Assembly (NCBI GenBank): GCA_030153205.1
Contig: JASLHV010000169.1
Location: forward strand, 1 to 7,710
Length of the DNA stretch: 7,710 bases
Source: Roseiarcus sp.
GTDB taxonomy: Bacteria; Pseudomonadota; Alphaproteobacteria; Rhizobiales; Beijerinckiaceae
Direction: 5' to 3'
Numbering within the stretch: the first letter of the stretch is position 1; every line of letters begins with the position of its first letter. Positions 1 through 6,360 of the stretch are shown in pieces. The notes beneath the pieces were generated by a model that ran no database searches, was not told where the DNA came from, and saw nothing but the letters and a program-made list of their open reading frames with translations. A program made the translations under genes and the position numbers.

Positions 1-293
1 TTGATGATCGAGGCGCCGTGTTCGATCGCTGCGGCAGCGATGCGTGCGCTCGCTGTTTCGATGCAGATCGGCGCCACGACCGCAGCGCTAAGGGCGCCCA
101 CCACAGAAGCGACGCCGGAAAGGTCGTCATCCCATGCAGGCGGCGCGGCGCCTGGTCGGCTTAGATCGCCGCCAATATTCAGAATTGTCGCTCCATCCGC
201 GAGAAGGCTTTGTCCCTGTTCGACCACAGCAGCAAACGCCTTCGCAGCGGGGACGGTGGAAAGCGAATTGGGCGCAACACCAAGAGCGCCCAT
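1..293 (-). CDS. dihydropteroate synthase-like protein (FolP superfamily), partial, 3' end outside window
   Basis: This partial gene reads leftwards off the window edge, leaving 97 codons. The visible part matches the N-terminal half of the pterin-binding TIM barrel of dihydropteroate synthase. MGALGVAPNS sits where FolP has MGILNVTPDS, GATILNIGGDLSRPGA (residues 34-49) where FolP has GADIIDIGGESTRPGA, and APICIETASARIAAAAIEHGASII (74-97) where FolP has a strand ending in IDT, a helix and GA-IIN. FolP joins a pterin to p-aminobenzoate; methylotrophs also need pterin synthesis for tetrahydromethanopterin, so either pathway is possible. Key positions differ: the Asn of ILN is Gly, the Asp of PDS is Asn, the DGG loop is absent, and IDT is IET. 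It may therefore be a diverged paralogue rather than a standard FolP. The ATG at 293 has no visible Shine-Dalgarno and would omit the first barrel strand. The same frame is open up to a TGA at 392-390 and reads GKTLALSSPIPV just before this Met, so the true N-terminus is uncertain. Confidence 0.6.
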   Translation of the reverse strand, partial: MGALGVAPNSLSTVPAAKAFAAVVEQGQSLLADGATILNIGGDLSRPGAAPPAWDDDLSGVASVVGALSAAVVAPICIETASARIAAAAIEHGASII

Positions 294-495
294 GACCGGG
301 ATCGGCGAACTCAGCGCCAGCGTCTTGCCGTGGGGGAGGGGAAAGGGCGAATTCTCGATGACTGACCATGATACGGAAGTTGTCTTGCTTCACATTCCCG
401 GAAATCGCTGGAAAGTAAAGGAGCGTTTGACTTGCGCGGCTTGCTCGTAACAGCGCGTCGGAGGAAGATTGTGTTCTCGTCGTTTCGATCCTCTT

Positions 496-500
496 GGAGA
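496..500 (+). promoter_or_regulatory. ribosome binding site that fixes the start of the DUF2380-like gene
   Basis: GGAGA lies 6 bases before the ATG at 507, which begins a clean signal peptide. The same frame is open from 432, but the upstream candidate start there has no comparable site and would place 25 polar, basic residues before the signal peptide. Confidence 0.65.
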
Positions 501-506
501 CAATCG

Positions 507-1019
507 ATGCGAACTCATTTTTTCATCTTTTCTATCGTCGCACTCCTCTTTGGGCAGACGCCGGCGACCGCCACAGACAACGTTTCCCTGGCGATTTTTC
601 CCTTCGAATTCGTCGATACGAGCGGCGAAGCTCAGAGTCCGGATCGCGACGCGCGTCTCAAGCTGGCGACAGACACGCTGGTGGAGGCGCTCGCCAAGAC
701 GGGACGTTACGCCACGGTCGATCTTCATCCGTTTAGCGCCAAGATCGACGCCATGCAGCCACGGTACAAATGCGGCGATTGTTTTCTTGGTGTCGCGCGC
801 GATGCGGGGGCGAAGTATGCGGCGGTCTCCGTCGTGCATAAAGTATCGACCCTCATTTCTTCGATGAACATTGTTGTGTTCGACGTTTCCTCCGGGGCGC
901 TGATCGCCGACGCGAGCGGACAGATCCGCGGCGACACGGATGAGGCCTATCGGCATGGCGTGGCGTTCCTCGTGCGAAATCGCTTGCTCGACGAACTCAC
1001 GGCGCATGCGGCGAAATAG
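507..1019 (+). CDS. small secreted DUF2380/DUF3280-like protein of unknown function
   Basis: A 170-residue protein. Residues 1-22 form a signal peptide (MRTHFFIFSIVALLFGQTPATA, charged start then hydrophobic core), so the mature protein is probably periplasmic. The rest has the layout I associate with DUF2380/DUF3280: a first strand LAIFPFEFVDTS (28-39), a helix with RLKLATDTLVEALAKTG (50-66), a CGDC pair (89-92), an AAVSVVHKVSTLI strand (105-117), FDVSSGALIADASGQIRGDTDEAY (125-148), and a final VAFLVRNRLL helix (152-161). The fold resembles small proteins related to the TolB N-terminal domain. Family members occur beside PQQ-dependent dehydrogenase genes in methylotrophs, from memory; the function is unknown. 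It is convergent with tonB, 31 bases away, and divergent from the dihydropteroate-synthase-like gene. The Cys pair could form a disulfide or bind a metal. The family call is fairly sure; the role is not. Confidence 0.7.
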   Translation: MRTHFFIFSIVALLFGQTPATATDNVSLAIFPFEFVDTSGEAQSPDRDARLKLATDTLVEALAKTGRYATVDLHPFSAKIDAMQPRYKCGDCFLGVARDAGAKYAAVSVVHKVSTLISSMNIVVFDVSSGALIADASGQIRGDTDEAYRHGVAFLVRNRLLDELTAHAAK

Positions 1020-1050
1020 CCGATGGGGCTGCCCTGCCGAGGTTCCGCGT

Positions 1051-2256
1051 CTATCGAATGCGATAGTTGAGGGACGCCGAGAATGCCCGCGGCGCGCCGG
1101 GCGGCGGGGGCGGGAACGGACTGGCGCGGCGCACCGTCGCCACGGCCTCCGAATCCAGGATAGGATCGCCGGCCGATTGCGTCACGGCGGCGCCCCCGAC
1201 TTGTCCTGAAGCGGAGATCGTAAAGCGCACGACCGCCACGCCGTGCAGTTCTCGCTCGCGCGCCGGCTCCGGATAGCGCTTGGCGGCGGCGATGCGATTG
1301 AGCACGCTGTTTTGATAAGCGGCGATCTCAGCGCTCGAGACCGCTTCGCGCGAGCCCGAGGATCTTTCCTCAGCCGGTTGCGCCGCCCGGGCCGATGCGC
1401 GTTTCTCCGGCTCAGCCTGTCCGCGGAGCGGTTTCGCGATTGGCCGCGGAGCGACGACGCGCGGCGGCGCGGGCTTGGCCGCTGGTCGCGAGATCGGCGC
1501 GGTTTGCGCCTCTGGGGGATTGACCTTCGGCGCAATCGGCGCGGCCTGGGGAGGCGGGAGGGGCGGCGTTTCTTCGACAGCGGTGTTCGGTAAAGCCTGT
1601 TGCGGCGGCGGGACAGATGGCTGGACCGACGGCGCTTCGATCGATCCTGTCGTTGGAGAGGACGGAACGGCTGGCGGCGCCTGTACGGCCGGCAGCGGTG
1701 GCGTTTCCTGCTCGGCCAGGGAAGTCTGCTGTTGCGGCGGAGTCGCTTGCGGCGCCGGCGATGGCGGTTCTTGAGCGGGTGGCTGTTCGACCGCAGGCAG
1801 GGGCGGCGTTTCCTGCTCGGCCGGAGAAACCGGCGAGTCGACGCGCGCCTCCGATTGTGAGGGCGGTGATGATGGCGGCGGAGGCGTCGCCGGATCGGGG
1901 GGGACGTCGGCGACAATTTCAACCGAGATCGCCTCAGGCGCCGCTACGTCGCGATCGGCGTTCGACCAACTGGCGGCGGCGATCAAGGCTGCGAAATGCA
2001 ACACCAACGAAAGCGCGAAGGCGGCGGCCCAAACGAGCCCGACATCGGCGTGGCTGGCCTGCTCGGGCTTGAAAAGCGCGCCCGGACGGATCGCCGCCAT
2101 GTCAAATCCGCGCAGCGCAACCGCTTCGCGATCCGTCCACGCGATCGTCCCGACGCCCCGAAAGAGAGACGCCTCACTCCCTGTTTCTTCCCGCCGCTCA
2201 TCCCGGTTTCTTGGCGACCGGCGAGCCTGCGCAGTTTTCTTCCCCGCGCTACTCAT
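1051..2256 (-). CDS. tonB: TonB energy-transducing protein with long proline-rich spacer
   Basis: TonB carries energy from the ExbB/ExbD proton channel to outer-membrane receptors. Seen here: one transmembrane helix at about residues 71-97 containing the S83-x3-H87 pair typical of the TonB anchor, then a Pro/Ala/Gln/Glu-rich periplasm-spanning region (119-280), a basic stretch (270-295), and a C-terminal TonB_C domain (about 308-398). That domain shows YQNSVLNRIAAAKRYPEPARE, then a VRFTISASGQV strand and LDSEAVATVRRASPFPPPP. At 401 residues it is longer than E. coli TonB (239), owing to the spacer and an unusual polar 70-residue cytoplasmic N-terminus. Its start overlaps the stop of a small upstream ORF as ATGA; a GAGGAGG motif ends only 1 base before the ATG, which is too close for ideal spacing. 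An alternative start at Met53 (position 2100) would give 349 residues. It lies downstream of, and in the same direction as, the TonB-dependent receptor, so it is probably its dedicated energiser. No exbB/exbD is in the window. Confidence 0.9.
   Translation of the reverse strand: MSSAGKKTAQARRSPRNRDERREETGSEASLFRGVGTIAWTDREAVALRGFDMAAIRPGALFKPEQASHADVGLVWAAAFALSLVLHFAALIAAASWSNADRDVAAPEAISVEIVADVPPDPATPPPPSSPPSQSEARVDSPVSPAEQETPPLPAVEQPPAQEPPSPAPQATPPQQQTSLAEQETPPLPAVQAPPAVPSSPTTGSIEAPSVQPSVPPPQQALPNTAVEETPPLPPPQAAPIAPKVNPPEAQTAPISRPAAKPAPPRVVAPRPIAKPLRGQAEPEKRASARAAQPAEERSSGSREAVSSAEIAAYQNSVLNRIAAAKRYPEPARERELHGVAVVRFTISASGQVGGAAVTQSAGDPILDSEAVATVRRASPFPPPPPGAPRAFSASLNYRIR
1691..1822 (-). repeat. 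direct repeat inside the tonB spacer (two 27-base units)
   Basis: The segments 1691-1717 and 1796-1822 match at 25 of 27 bases and encode AEQETPPLPA twice, 35 residues apart. A third, weaker copy near 1559-1580 encodes VEETPPLPP. They lie in the proline-rich periplasm-spanning region, where repeat gain or loss would change spacer length. Confidence 0.75.
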
Positions 2257-2348
2257 GCCTCCTCATTCCTCGGCCAACGGAAGCGAAATATCTCTCGGCG
2301 TATCCTCCCAAACGCATCAGCATAAAGAATGGCGCCGCGCCGGGCCAT
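2253..2348 (-). CDS. possible small ORF between receptor and tonB
   Basis: A 31-codon open frame begins with an ATG 1 base after the receptor's TAG stop. It ends with a TGA that overlaps the tonB ATG as ATGA, the classic arrangement for translational coupling. The predicted peptide starts MARRGAILYADAFG and ends in the basic/aromatic RIRREIFRFRWPRNEEA, with no signal peptide or hydrophobic helix. I do not recognise a family. Support is positional only: it fills the 93-base gap exactly and joins both neighbours. Against it, there is no well-spaced Shine-Dalgarno (GAAGG lies about 13 bases upstream), and a 31-codon frame is easily open by chance in GC-rich DNA. Its translation may simply deliver ribosomes to the poorly spaced tonB start. 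Confidence 0.35.
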   Translation of the reverse strand: MARRGAILYADAFGRIRREIFRFRWPRNEEA

Positions 2349-2349
2349 C

Positions 2350-4704
2350 CTAAAATGTCGCCTTCATGCCGGCATAAATTGATCGCGGCTGCGCGGGGCT
2401 CAGCGTGCGCGGATCGGTAAAAGACGCGCCGCCGTTGCCGAAATTCGGAATTTGAGTCGTATCGAAAAAGGCGCCGTATGTGTAGTAATGATTGTCGAGC
2501 AGATTTTCGATACGCGCGTAGATCTGCACGTTCTTGGTCAATTGGTACGACGCGTCGATATTGACGACGGCGTAGGCGGGCAGTTTCGAAAACTGATTTG
2601 AAGCGTCGCCGTCAAAATATTGGGGATCCACAGCGACAAGATCGGCGCCGACCTTCAAGTCGGCGGTCAGCAAATAATCGCCGCCCAATTTGAAGCGATG
2701 GCGTGGGATCATCGGAATATGATCGCCTGGCGATACTTGAATATTGCCATCTGCGTCAGCGAATGGAGAGTTGGAGGCGAGGGTCACGGAATTGAGGAAC
2801 GTTGCGTCGACATAGGCATAGCTCGCGTAAAGGCTGTAGCGGTCCGTCTTGAAGTTGACTTCCGCCTCGACGCCCTGGCGCCGCGTCGTACCAACGTTCT
2901 GGAAATAGCCGAAGCCCTGCTGAAACGGGCTTGGAACGTTTAGGATATCGTCCTGGCTGTCGGTTCGGAAGACGCCGAGCTTCCATCCAAGCGAACCAAC
3001 CGATGGTCCGTAATCATGGGTCCCATGCAACCCCGCCTCCAAAGTACGTCCAATGACTTGCTTAAGCGGCGGATCGGAGACGAGGAAACTGGCCAGAATG
3101 CACGGATTGCGCGGATCGGCGCAACCCAATTCGAGCGGGGTCGGAGCGCGATTGGCTTCGGAATAGCCTATATAGGCCGTGATATCAGGCGTGAGTTTAT
3201 AGGTTGCGCCGACCATCGGGTTGAACCGATCGAAAGTGTCGTTGCCGTCCAGCGCGCCGCCAAGTTGGTCGTGCAGGCGGATATCCGCCACGTTGAAGCG
3301 GCCGCCCGCGGTGAGCGAGAAATCCTTGGTCACGTCGAATGTGTCGATCGCGTAGAGGCCGCCGTACAGATTTGTCGAACGCAGCGACACGGGACCGTCC
3401 GAGACCGGATCGCCGGAAGGGCCAAGAAAAATGCCGTTTCCTTGAACGAAATAATTAGGTTGGATGACGCCGAGTTCGGCGTTCGCGGAAAAGTTGGTGA
3501 CGCCGTAGTCGACGCTGGCGCCGATGACGAAATGGTTGCTGTGGCCATAGATCGTATCGGTATTCGTCGCCTGAAGCGTCGTGCCGACGCTCGTGGTCTG
3601 AGTTTTTGTGCGGTCGATTTCGCCAAGCGTCGCGCTTGAAGGGAAAGGATTTGCGAGTTGTCGCCCGTTCACTCCGTTGGCGGCCGATACAGAATCGCCA
3701 AAACAGAGGAAGGTGGGGTCTAGGCAAGGTTGGACGTCGGTCGAATTGCCGTCCACGGTCGTTTGAAAGAAGGAGCGAAAATAGGTGGCGCTTTGCAGCG
3801 TCCATGTCGGGCTGACGTCGACTTTCCCCCTGGCCTCGATATAGCCAACCTGATTGTGCAACGTCTGCGGCGTCGTATAGACACTGCTCCAGCTCTGCTC
3901 GAGCAGTTCAGCCGGAGCTGCGGCGGTGGCGCCGAAGCTATTGCTCGCGCCGCCGAAGCTGAGATGCCACTCCGCGCTGTCGCCCTTGTAGCCGATATCG
4001 CCGTAGATCCGGCGAATTTGCGACGAGGAGGAGTCACGATAGCCGTGATCCTGCGCGCCTTCGATCGAAAGATAGGTGGCGTAGTCGCCGACCTGTTTGC
4101 CATATTGGAACGACGATTGGATCCGGCCGTAGGAGCCGCCCATGATGTCGAAGGACCCGCCCTGAAAGCCAAAGCCGTCCTTCATCTGAATGCTGAGGGC
4201 GCCGCCAAGCGCGTTCAGGCCGAAGGCGGGGTTGTTGCTGATGACGTCGATCGAGCGCACAGCGGAGGTCGGAATCAGATCCCAATTGACAGTGTCGCCG
4301 AAGGCTTCGTTGATGCGTATGCCGTTCTGATAGACGGCGAGTCCTTGCGGCGTGCCCGAAACGGGCGAAGCGTCGAAGCCGCGAAACATCACATCGGGCT
4401 GAAAAGGATTGCCCGCAACCTCATTCACCGTAACGCTTGGCGTCTGTTGGACAATGGCTTTGACGACGCTCGGCGATTTGGTCTGTTCGATTGTCTTGGC
4501 GTCGATGATCGTGACCGCGGCTGGAACTTTGTCGACATCAATGCCGGTTCCGGCCAGCGGCGTCGTCGCAAGGACGTCAATCGTTGGCAGGACCAAAGCC
4601 CCAGCATTCGAGGTTCTGCCGGGCGGCGCGGTTTGCGCCCCAGCCTGAAAGTCGGAAGCGGCGACAACGCCCAAAGCAACAATGATTGCCGCCAGCCGCT
4701 TCAC
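2350..4704 (-). CDS. TonB-dependent outer-membrane receptor
   Basis: A complete 784-residue receptor. Signal peptide 1-23 (ends QAGA), a TonB-box-like segment PTIDVLATTP (40-49), and a plug domain at about 58-175 with VPAAVTIIDAKTIEQ, RGFDASPVSGTPQGLAVYQ, NEAFGDTVNWDLIP and NPAFGLNALGGALSIQMK. A 22-strand-type barrel follows, with the usual late motifs TRRQGVEAEVN (608-618), PRHRFKLGGDY (667-677) and a RIENLLDNHYY segment (731-741); it ends in the aromatic residue F784. No N-terminal signalling (STN) domain is present, so it should transport rather than signal through an anti-sigma factor. The FGDTVNWDLIP plug type is common in methylotroph receptors, including ones tied to lanthanide uptake; that substrate is only an inference here, and copper chelates or cofactors are alternatives. 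Two CX6C pairs (C327/C334, C528/C535) probably cap external loops. It starts with GTG behind a strong GGAGG-type site and appears to lead an operon with tonB. Confidence 0.93.
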   Translation of the reverse strand: MKRLAAIIVALGVVAASDFQAGAQTAPPGRTSNAGALVLPTIDVLATTPLAGTGIDVDKVPAAVTIIDAKTIEQTKSPSVVKAIVQQTPSVTVNEVAGNPFQPDVMFRGFDASPVSGTPQGLAVYQNGIRINEAFGDTVNWDLIPTSAVRSIDVISNNPAFGLNALGGALSIQMKDGFGFQGGSFDIMGGSYGRIQSSFQYGKQVGDYATYLSIEGAQDHGYRDSSSSQIRRIYGDIGYKGDSAEWHLSFGGASNSFGATAAAPAELLEQSWSSVYTTPQTLHNQVGYIEARGKVDVSPTWTLQSATYFRSFFQTTVDGNSTDVQPCLDPTFLCFGDSVSAANGVNGRQLANPFPSSATLGEIDRTKTQTTSVGTTLQATNTDTIYGHSNHFVIGASVDYGVTNFSANAELGVIQPNYFVQGNGIFLGPSGDPVSDGPVSLRSTNLYGGLYAIDTFDVTKDFSLTAGGRFNVADIRLHDQLGGALDGNDTFDRFNPMVGATYKLTPDITAYIGYSEANRAPTPLELGCADPRNPCILASFLVSDPPLKQVIGRTLEAGLHGTHDYGPSVGSLGWKLGVFRTDSQDDILNVPSPFQQGFGYFQNVGTTRRQGVEAEVNFKTDRYSLYASYAYVDATFLNSVTLASNSPFADADGNIQVSPGDHIPMIPRHRFKLGGDYLLTADLKVGADLVAVDPQYFDGDASNQFSKLPAYAVVNIDASYQLTKNVQIYARIENLLDNHYYTYGAFFDTTQIPNFGNGGASFTDPRTLSPAQPRSIYAGMKATF

Positions 4705-4706
4705 GT

Positions 4707-4716
4707 CTCCCCCTCC
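4707..4716 (-). promoter_or_regulatory. strong purine-rich ribosome binding site for the receptor (GTG start)
   Basis: Read on the minus strand, GGAGGGGGAG lies 2 bases before the GTG at 4704-4702, with its GGAGG part 7 bases away. It supports the GTG start, which opens directly into a signal peptide. Confidence 0.65.
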
Positions 4717-4820
4717 GGCGCCCCGACTCAGCGCGAAAGCGCCGAAGAAATCGCCGTATTATGGCCCGGCTTTGGCTCTCTTTTTCGTTCCGCAGCCAAC
4801 CCAGCAACAAGAAACGCTGA

Positions 4821-4881
4821 CGCGGGCGGGCGGCAGGGAGGGAGGAGAGATCATTGCGATCTCAGGGACCGCCCGCCCGCG
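4821..4881. repeat. perfect 13-bp GC inverted repeat with 35-base interior
   Basis: CGCGGGCGGGCGG at 4821-4833 is exactly complementary to CCGCCCGCCCGCG at 4869-4881. The interior (4834-4868) includes a purine-rich plus-strand run and a second palindrome, GAGATC-ATTGC-GATCTC (4847-4863). As RNA this would form a very stable nested hairpin; as DNA it could be a cruciform or a dyad-symmetric operator. No T-run follows on either strand, so it is not a standard intrinsic terminator. Confidence 0.7.
4847..4863. promoter_or_regulatory. 6-bp-arm palindrome inside the large inverted repeat (possible operator)
   Basis: GAGATC and GATCTC flank a 5-base ATTGC centre. The 17-base symmetric element lies about 143 bases upstream of the receptor start and would suit a dimeric regulator. 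It may equally be the tip of the large hairpin. No regulator can be named from sequence alone. Confidence 0.35.
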
Positions 4882-4883
4882 CG

Positions 4884-4903
4884 CTATCCAGTCTAGTGGA
4901 TAG
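4884..4903. repeat. 7-bp-arm inverted repeat just downstream of the kinase gene
   Basis: CTATCCA (4884-4890) and TGGATAG (4897-4903) are perfect complements around a 6-base GTCTAG loop. It begins 17 bases after the kinase stop, where a 3' hairpin would stabilise or end the kinase transcript, but no T-tract follows on the minus strand. It could also be an operator of the receptor operon. Confidence 0.45.
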
Positions 4904-4919
4904 GAAAGGGGACGCCGCT

Positions 4920-6347
4920 TCAATTATTTAAAAAAACGTCGTTGCGAATTCCCGGATAGGGTATTTTTTTCCCGGCTTTATCGAAGCTCCCCGCGGGAGC
5001 GAACGTCGCCTCGACGACGGTCCCGCCGCCGGGCGCATCGCTGACGGCGATCGCGCCGCCTAAGGCCCGCACGCGCTCACGCATGCCCAAAATGCCCATG
5101 CCTGGCGTCGCGTCGGCCGCGCCGCCGCGACCATCGTCGCGAACGCGAATGCATAAACCGACCAAGGGATTTTCCCGAGTCAGCACCGCCAGGTCGCTTG
5201 AATCATAGCTGAGGGTGATCTCAATGTTGCTCGCGTGCGAATGTCGAAAAGCGTTGGTGAGGGCCTCCTGGACGAATCGATAGGCCATTAAGCTTTCTCG
5301 TTCGCCCAATTCTCCAACGCGCTCTGAGGCAGAAAAGACGAGCGATACATTTGGGTCGTCTTGCCGCCACTGCTCAACCAGCGCTCTCAGCGCTTCGACA
5401 AGGCCAAGCTCTTCGAGCGCGGCGGGACGCAAGCGGGCGAGAATGCGGCGATTGTGGCTCTGTAAAGTTTCGACCTGGTCGCGGATCGAAATCGCCGCTG
5501 CGGCCTCGCTGTCGCCGGTCTTTTGCAATCGCGCCGCCAGCATGGTCGCCTTGGCGCGCAGCGCAAACAAATCCGGCCCGATCTGATCATGCAACTCGTG
5601 CGCGATCGTTTTGCGCTCCTCGTCTTGCGCATCAAGAAGGCGTTCGAGGAGCTGCCCATTGACGGCGCGCAAATCCGCGAGCGCCTCGGCGAGACTGTTG
5701 ATCTGGCGGCAGGTGTCAACGAATTCGGGCGGCCCCGAGGGCTCGACCCGTGCGGCATAATCGCCGGCGGCAAGACGGCCGAGGGTGACGCCCGCGCGAC
5801 CGAGCGGCCTCAGCGCCCAATGAATGAAAAGACTCGACGCCAATAGTACGACCAGCGTAAGGGCGGCGCCCGCGACGGCCTGAGCTTTCGCGGTCGACCA
5901 GACTTCATCAATTTCGGCAGACGGATCAGCGACGATAAGCAGAGATCCCAAGCGCCGCTGCTTGATGACGGCAGGAACCGTCACCACTCGGATCGGCGCC
6001 TCGGCAATCGCGCGGAACCAAGCTGGCGCCTTCACATTTTCGGCGGCGATGAAGGCCGAGGCGACGGCGGGATCGCCGTCCGCGACAAGCCCAACGCGGA
6101 CATGGCGAAGGTTTTGCAGATTGCCGACGAGAGCAATCAAGTCATGCAGGGGGTCGTGCGAATCCTGCATGCCGGCGAGCGACGTGGCGACGAAAGCGGT
6201 CGTCAATTTGACGACGCTGGCCGATTCCGCCTCAGACCTCTTACCGACGTCGACCAGCATCCGACCGACATCGGCGGTGAGCCAAACTGATAGGAGAGCC
6301 GCAAACAACAGATTGAGCCGAAGCCGCAGCGATATTCTACGCCACAT
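4920..6347 (-). CDS. MoxY-like membrane sensor histidine kinase (HisKA_3 type)
   Basis: A 475-residue sensor kinase. TM1 is at about 9-28 and TM2 at about 156-178; they enclose a periplasmic domain of about 125 residues resembling the LapD/MoxY N-terminal type. A HAMP linker follows (about 178-230). The dimerisation and phosphoacceptor segment is ERKTIAHELHDQIGPDL (244-260), with His253 the expected phosphorylated residue of the NarX/DegS-like HisKA_3 family. The ATPase domain has an N-box QEALTNAFRHSHASNI (360-375), G1 DDGRGG (404-409) and G2 GMGILGMRERVRALGG (416-431). The start at 6347 is chosen because AGGAGG lies 7 bases upstream and it leads straight into TM1; the frame is open 17 codons further up without such a site. 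MoxY-type kinases control methanol oxidation in Paracoccus, so a role in methanol or metal-switch control is a reasonable inference. It is divergent from the response regulator at 6473, its likely partner. Confidence 0.9.
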   Translation of the reverse strand: MWRRISLRLRLNLLFAALLSVWLTADVGRMLVDVGKRSEAESASVVKLTTAFVATSLAGMQDSHDPLHDLIALVGNLQNLRHVRVGLVADGDPAVASAFIAAENVKAPAWFRAIAEAPIRVVTVPAVIKQRRLGSLLIVADPSAEIDEVWSTAKAQAVAGAALTLVVLLASSLFIHWALRPLGRAGVTLGRLAAGDYAARVEPSGPPEFVDTCRQINSLAEALADLRAVNGQLLERLLDAQDEERKTIAHELHDQIGPDLFALRAKATMLAARLQKTGDSEAAAAISIRDQVETLQSHNRRILARLRPAALEELGLVEALRALVEQWRQDDPNVSLVFSASERVGELGERESLMAYRFVQEALTNAFRHSHASNIEITLSYDSSDLAVLTRENPLVGLCIRVRDDGRGGAADATPGMGILGMRERVRALGGAIAVSDAPGGGTVVEATFAPAGSFDKAGKKIPYPGIRNDVFLNN

Positions 6348-6354
6348 ATGCGCG

Positions 6355-6360
6355 CCTCCT
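6355..6360 (-). promoter_or_regulatory. ribosome binding site that fixes the kinase start
   Basis: AGGAGG on the minus strand with 7-base spacing to the ATG at 6347. It selects this Met over the in-frame candidate start at 6398. Confidence 0.75.

Larger units (their letters stand above)
4705..4919. other. gene-free region between sensor kinase and receptor, rich in inverted repeats
   Basis: These 215 bases hold no credible gene; open frames here are short and show no protein-like composition. They carry three inverted repeats, listed separately, all within 4821-4903. This region is the 3' end of the kinase gene and the upstream control region of the receptor operon, so the repeats could be terminators, operators or leader structures. 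A CATAAT hexamer on the minus strand (4763-4758) could be a -10 box for the receptor, but I see no matching -35. Confidence 0.6.

Noticed and set aside
1..450. 149-residue plus-strand open frame
   Set aside because: Low-complexity Ala/Arg/Pro composition and no family resemblance; it is antisense to the synthase-like gene, whose frame gives recognisable motifs.
427..454. TTGACT with a weak TAACAG as a promoter for the DUF2380-like gene
   Set aside because: The -35 matches 5 of 6, but spacing is only 15 bases and the -10 is poor; not listed as a feature.
390..1007. 205-residue minus-strand open frame
   Set aside because: Antisense to the DUF2380-like gene, Arg-rich, without a signal or domain; the plus strand has the signal peptide and ribosome site.
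1020..1050. Terminator between the convergent DUF2380-like and tonB genes
   Set aside because: No stable stem followed by a T-run is visible in the 31-base gap.
1182..1922. 246-residue Arg/Ser-rich minus-strand frame inside tonB
   Set aside because: Frame-shifted shadow of the proline-rich spacer; composition is that of GC-repeat translation.
4577..4810. 77-residue minus-strand frame over the receptor start
   Set aside because: Arg-rich, overlaps the receptor signal peptide in another frame, and has no ribosome site.
3730..4896. 388-residue plus-strand open frame
   Set aside because: Antisense to the receptor plug region, whose minus-strand translation matches a full TonB-dependent receptor.
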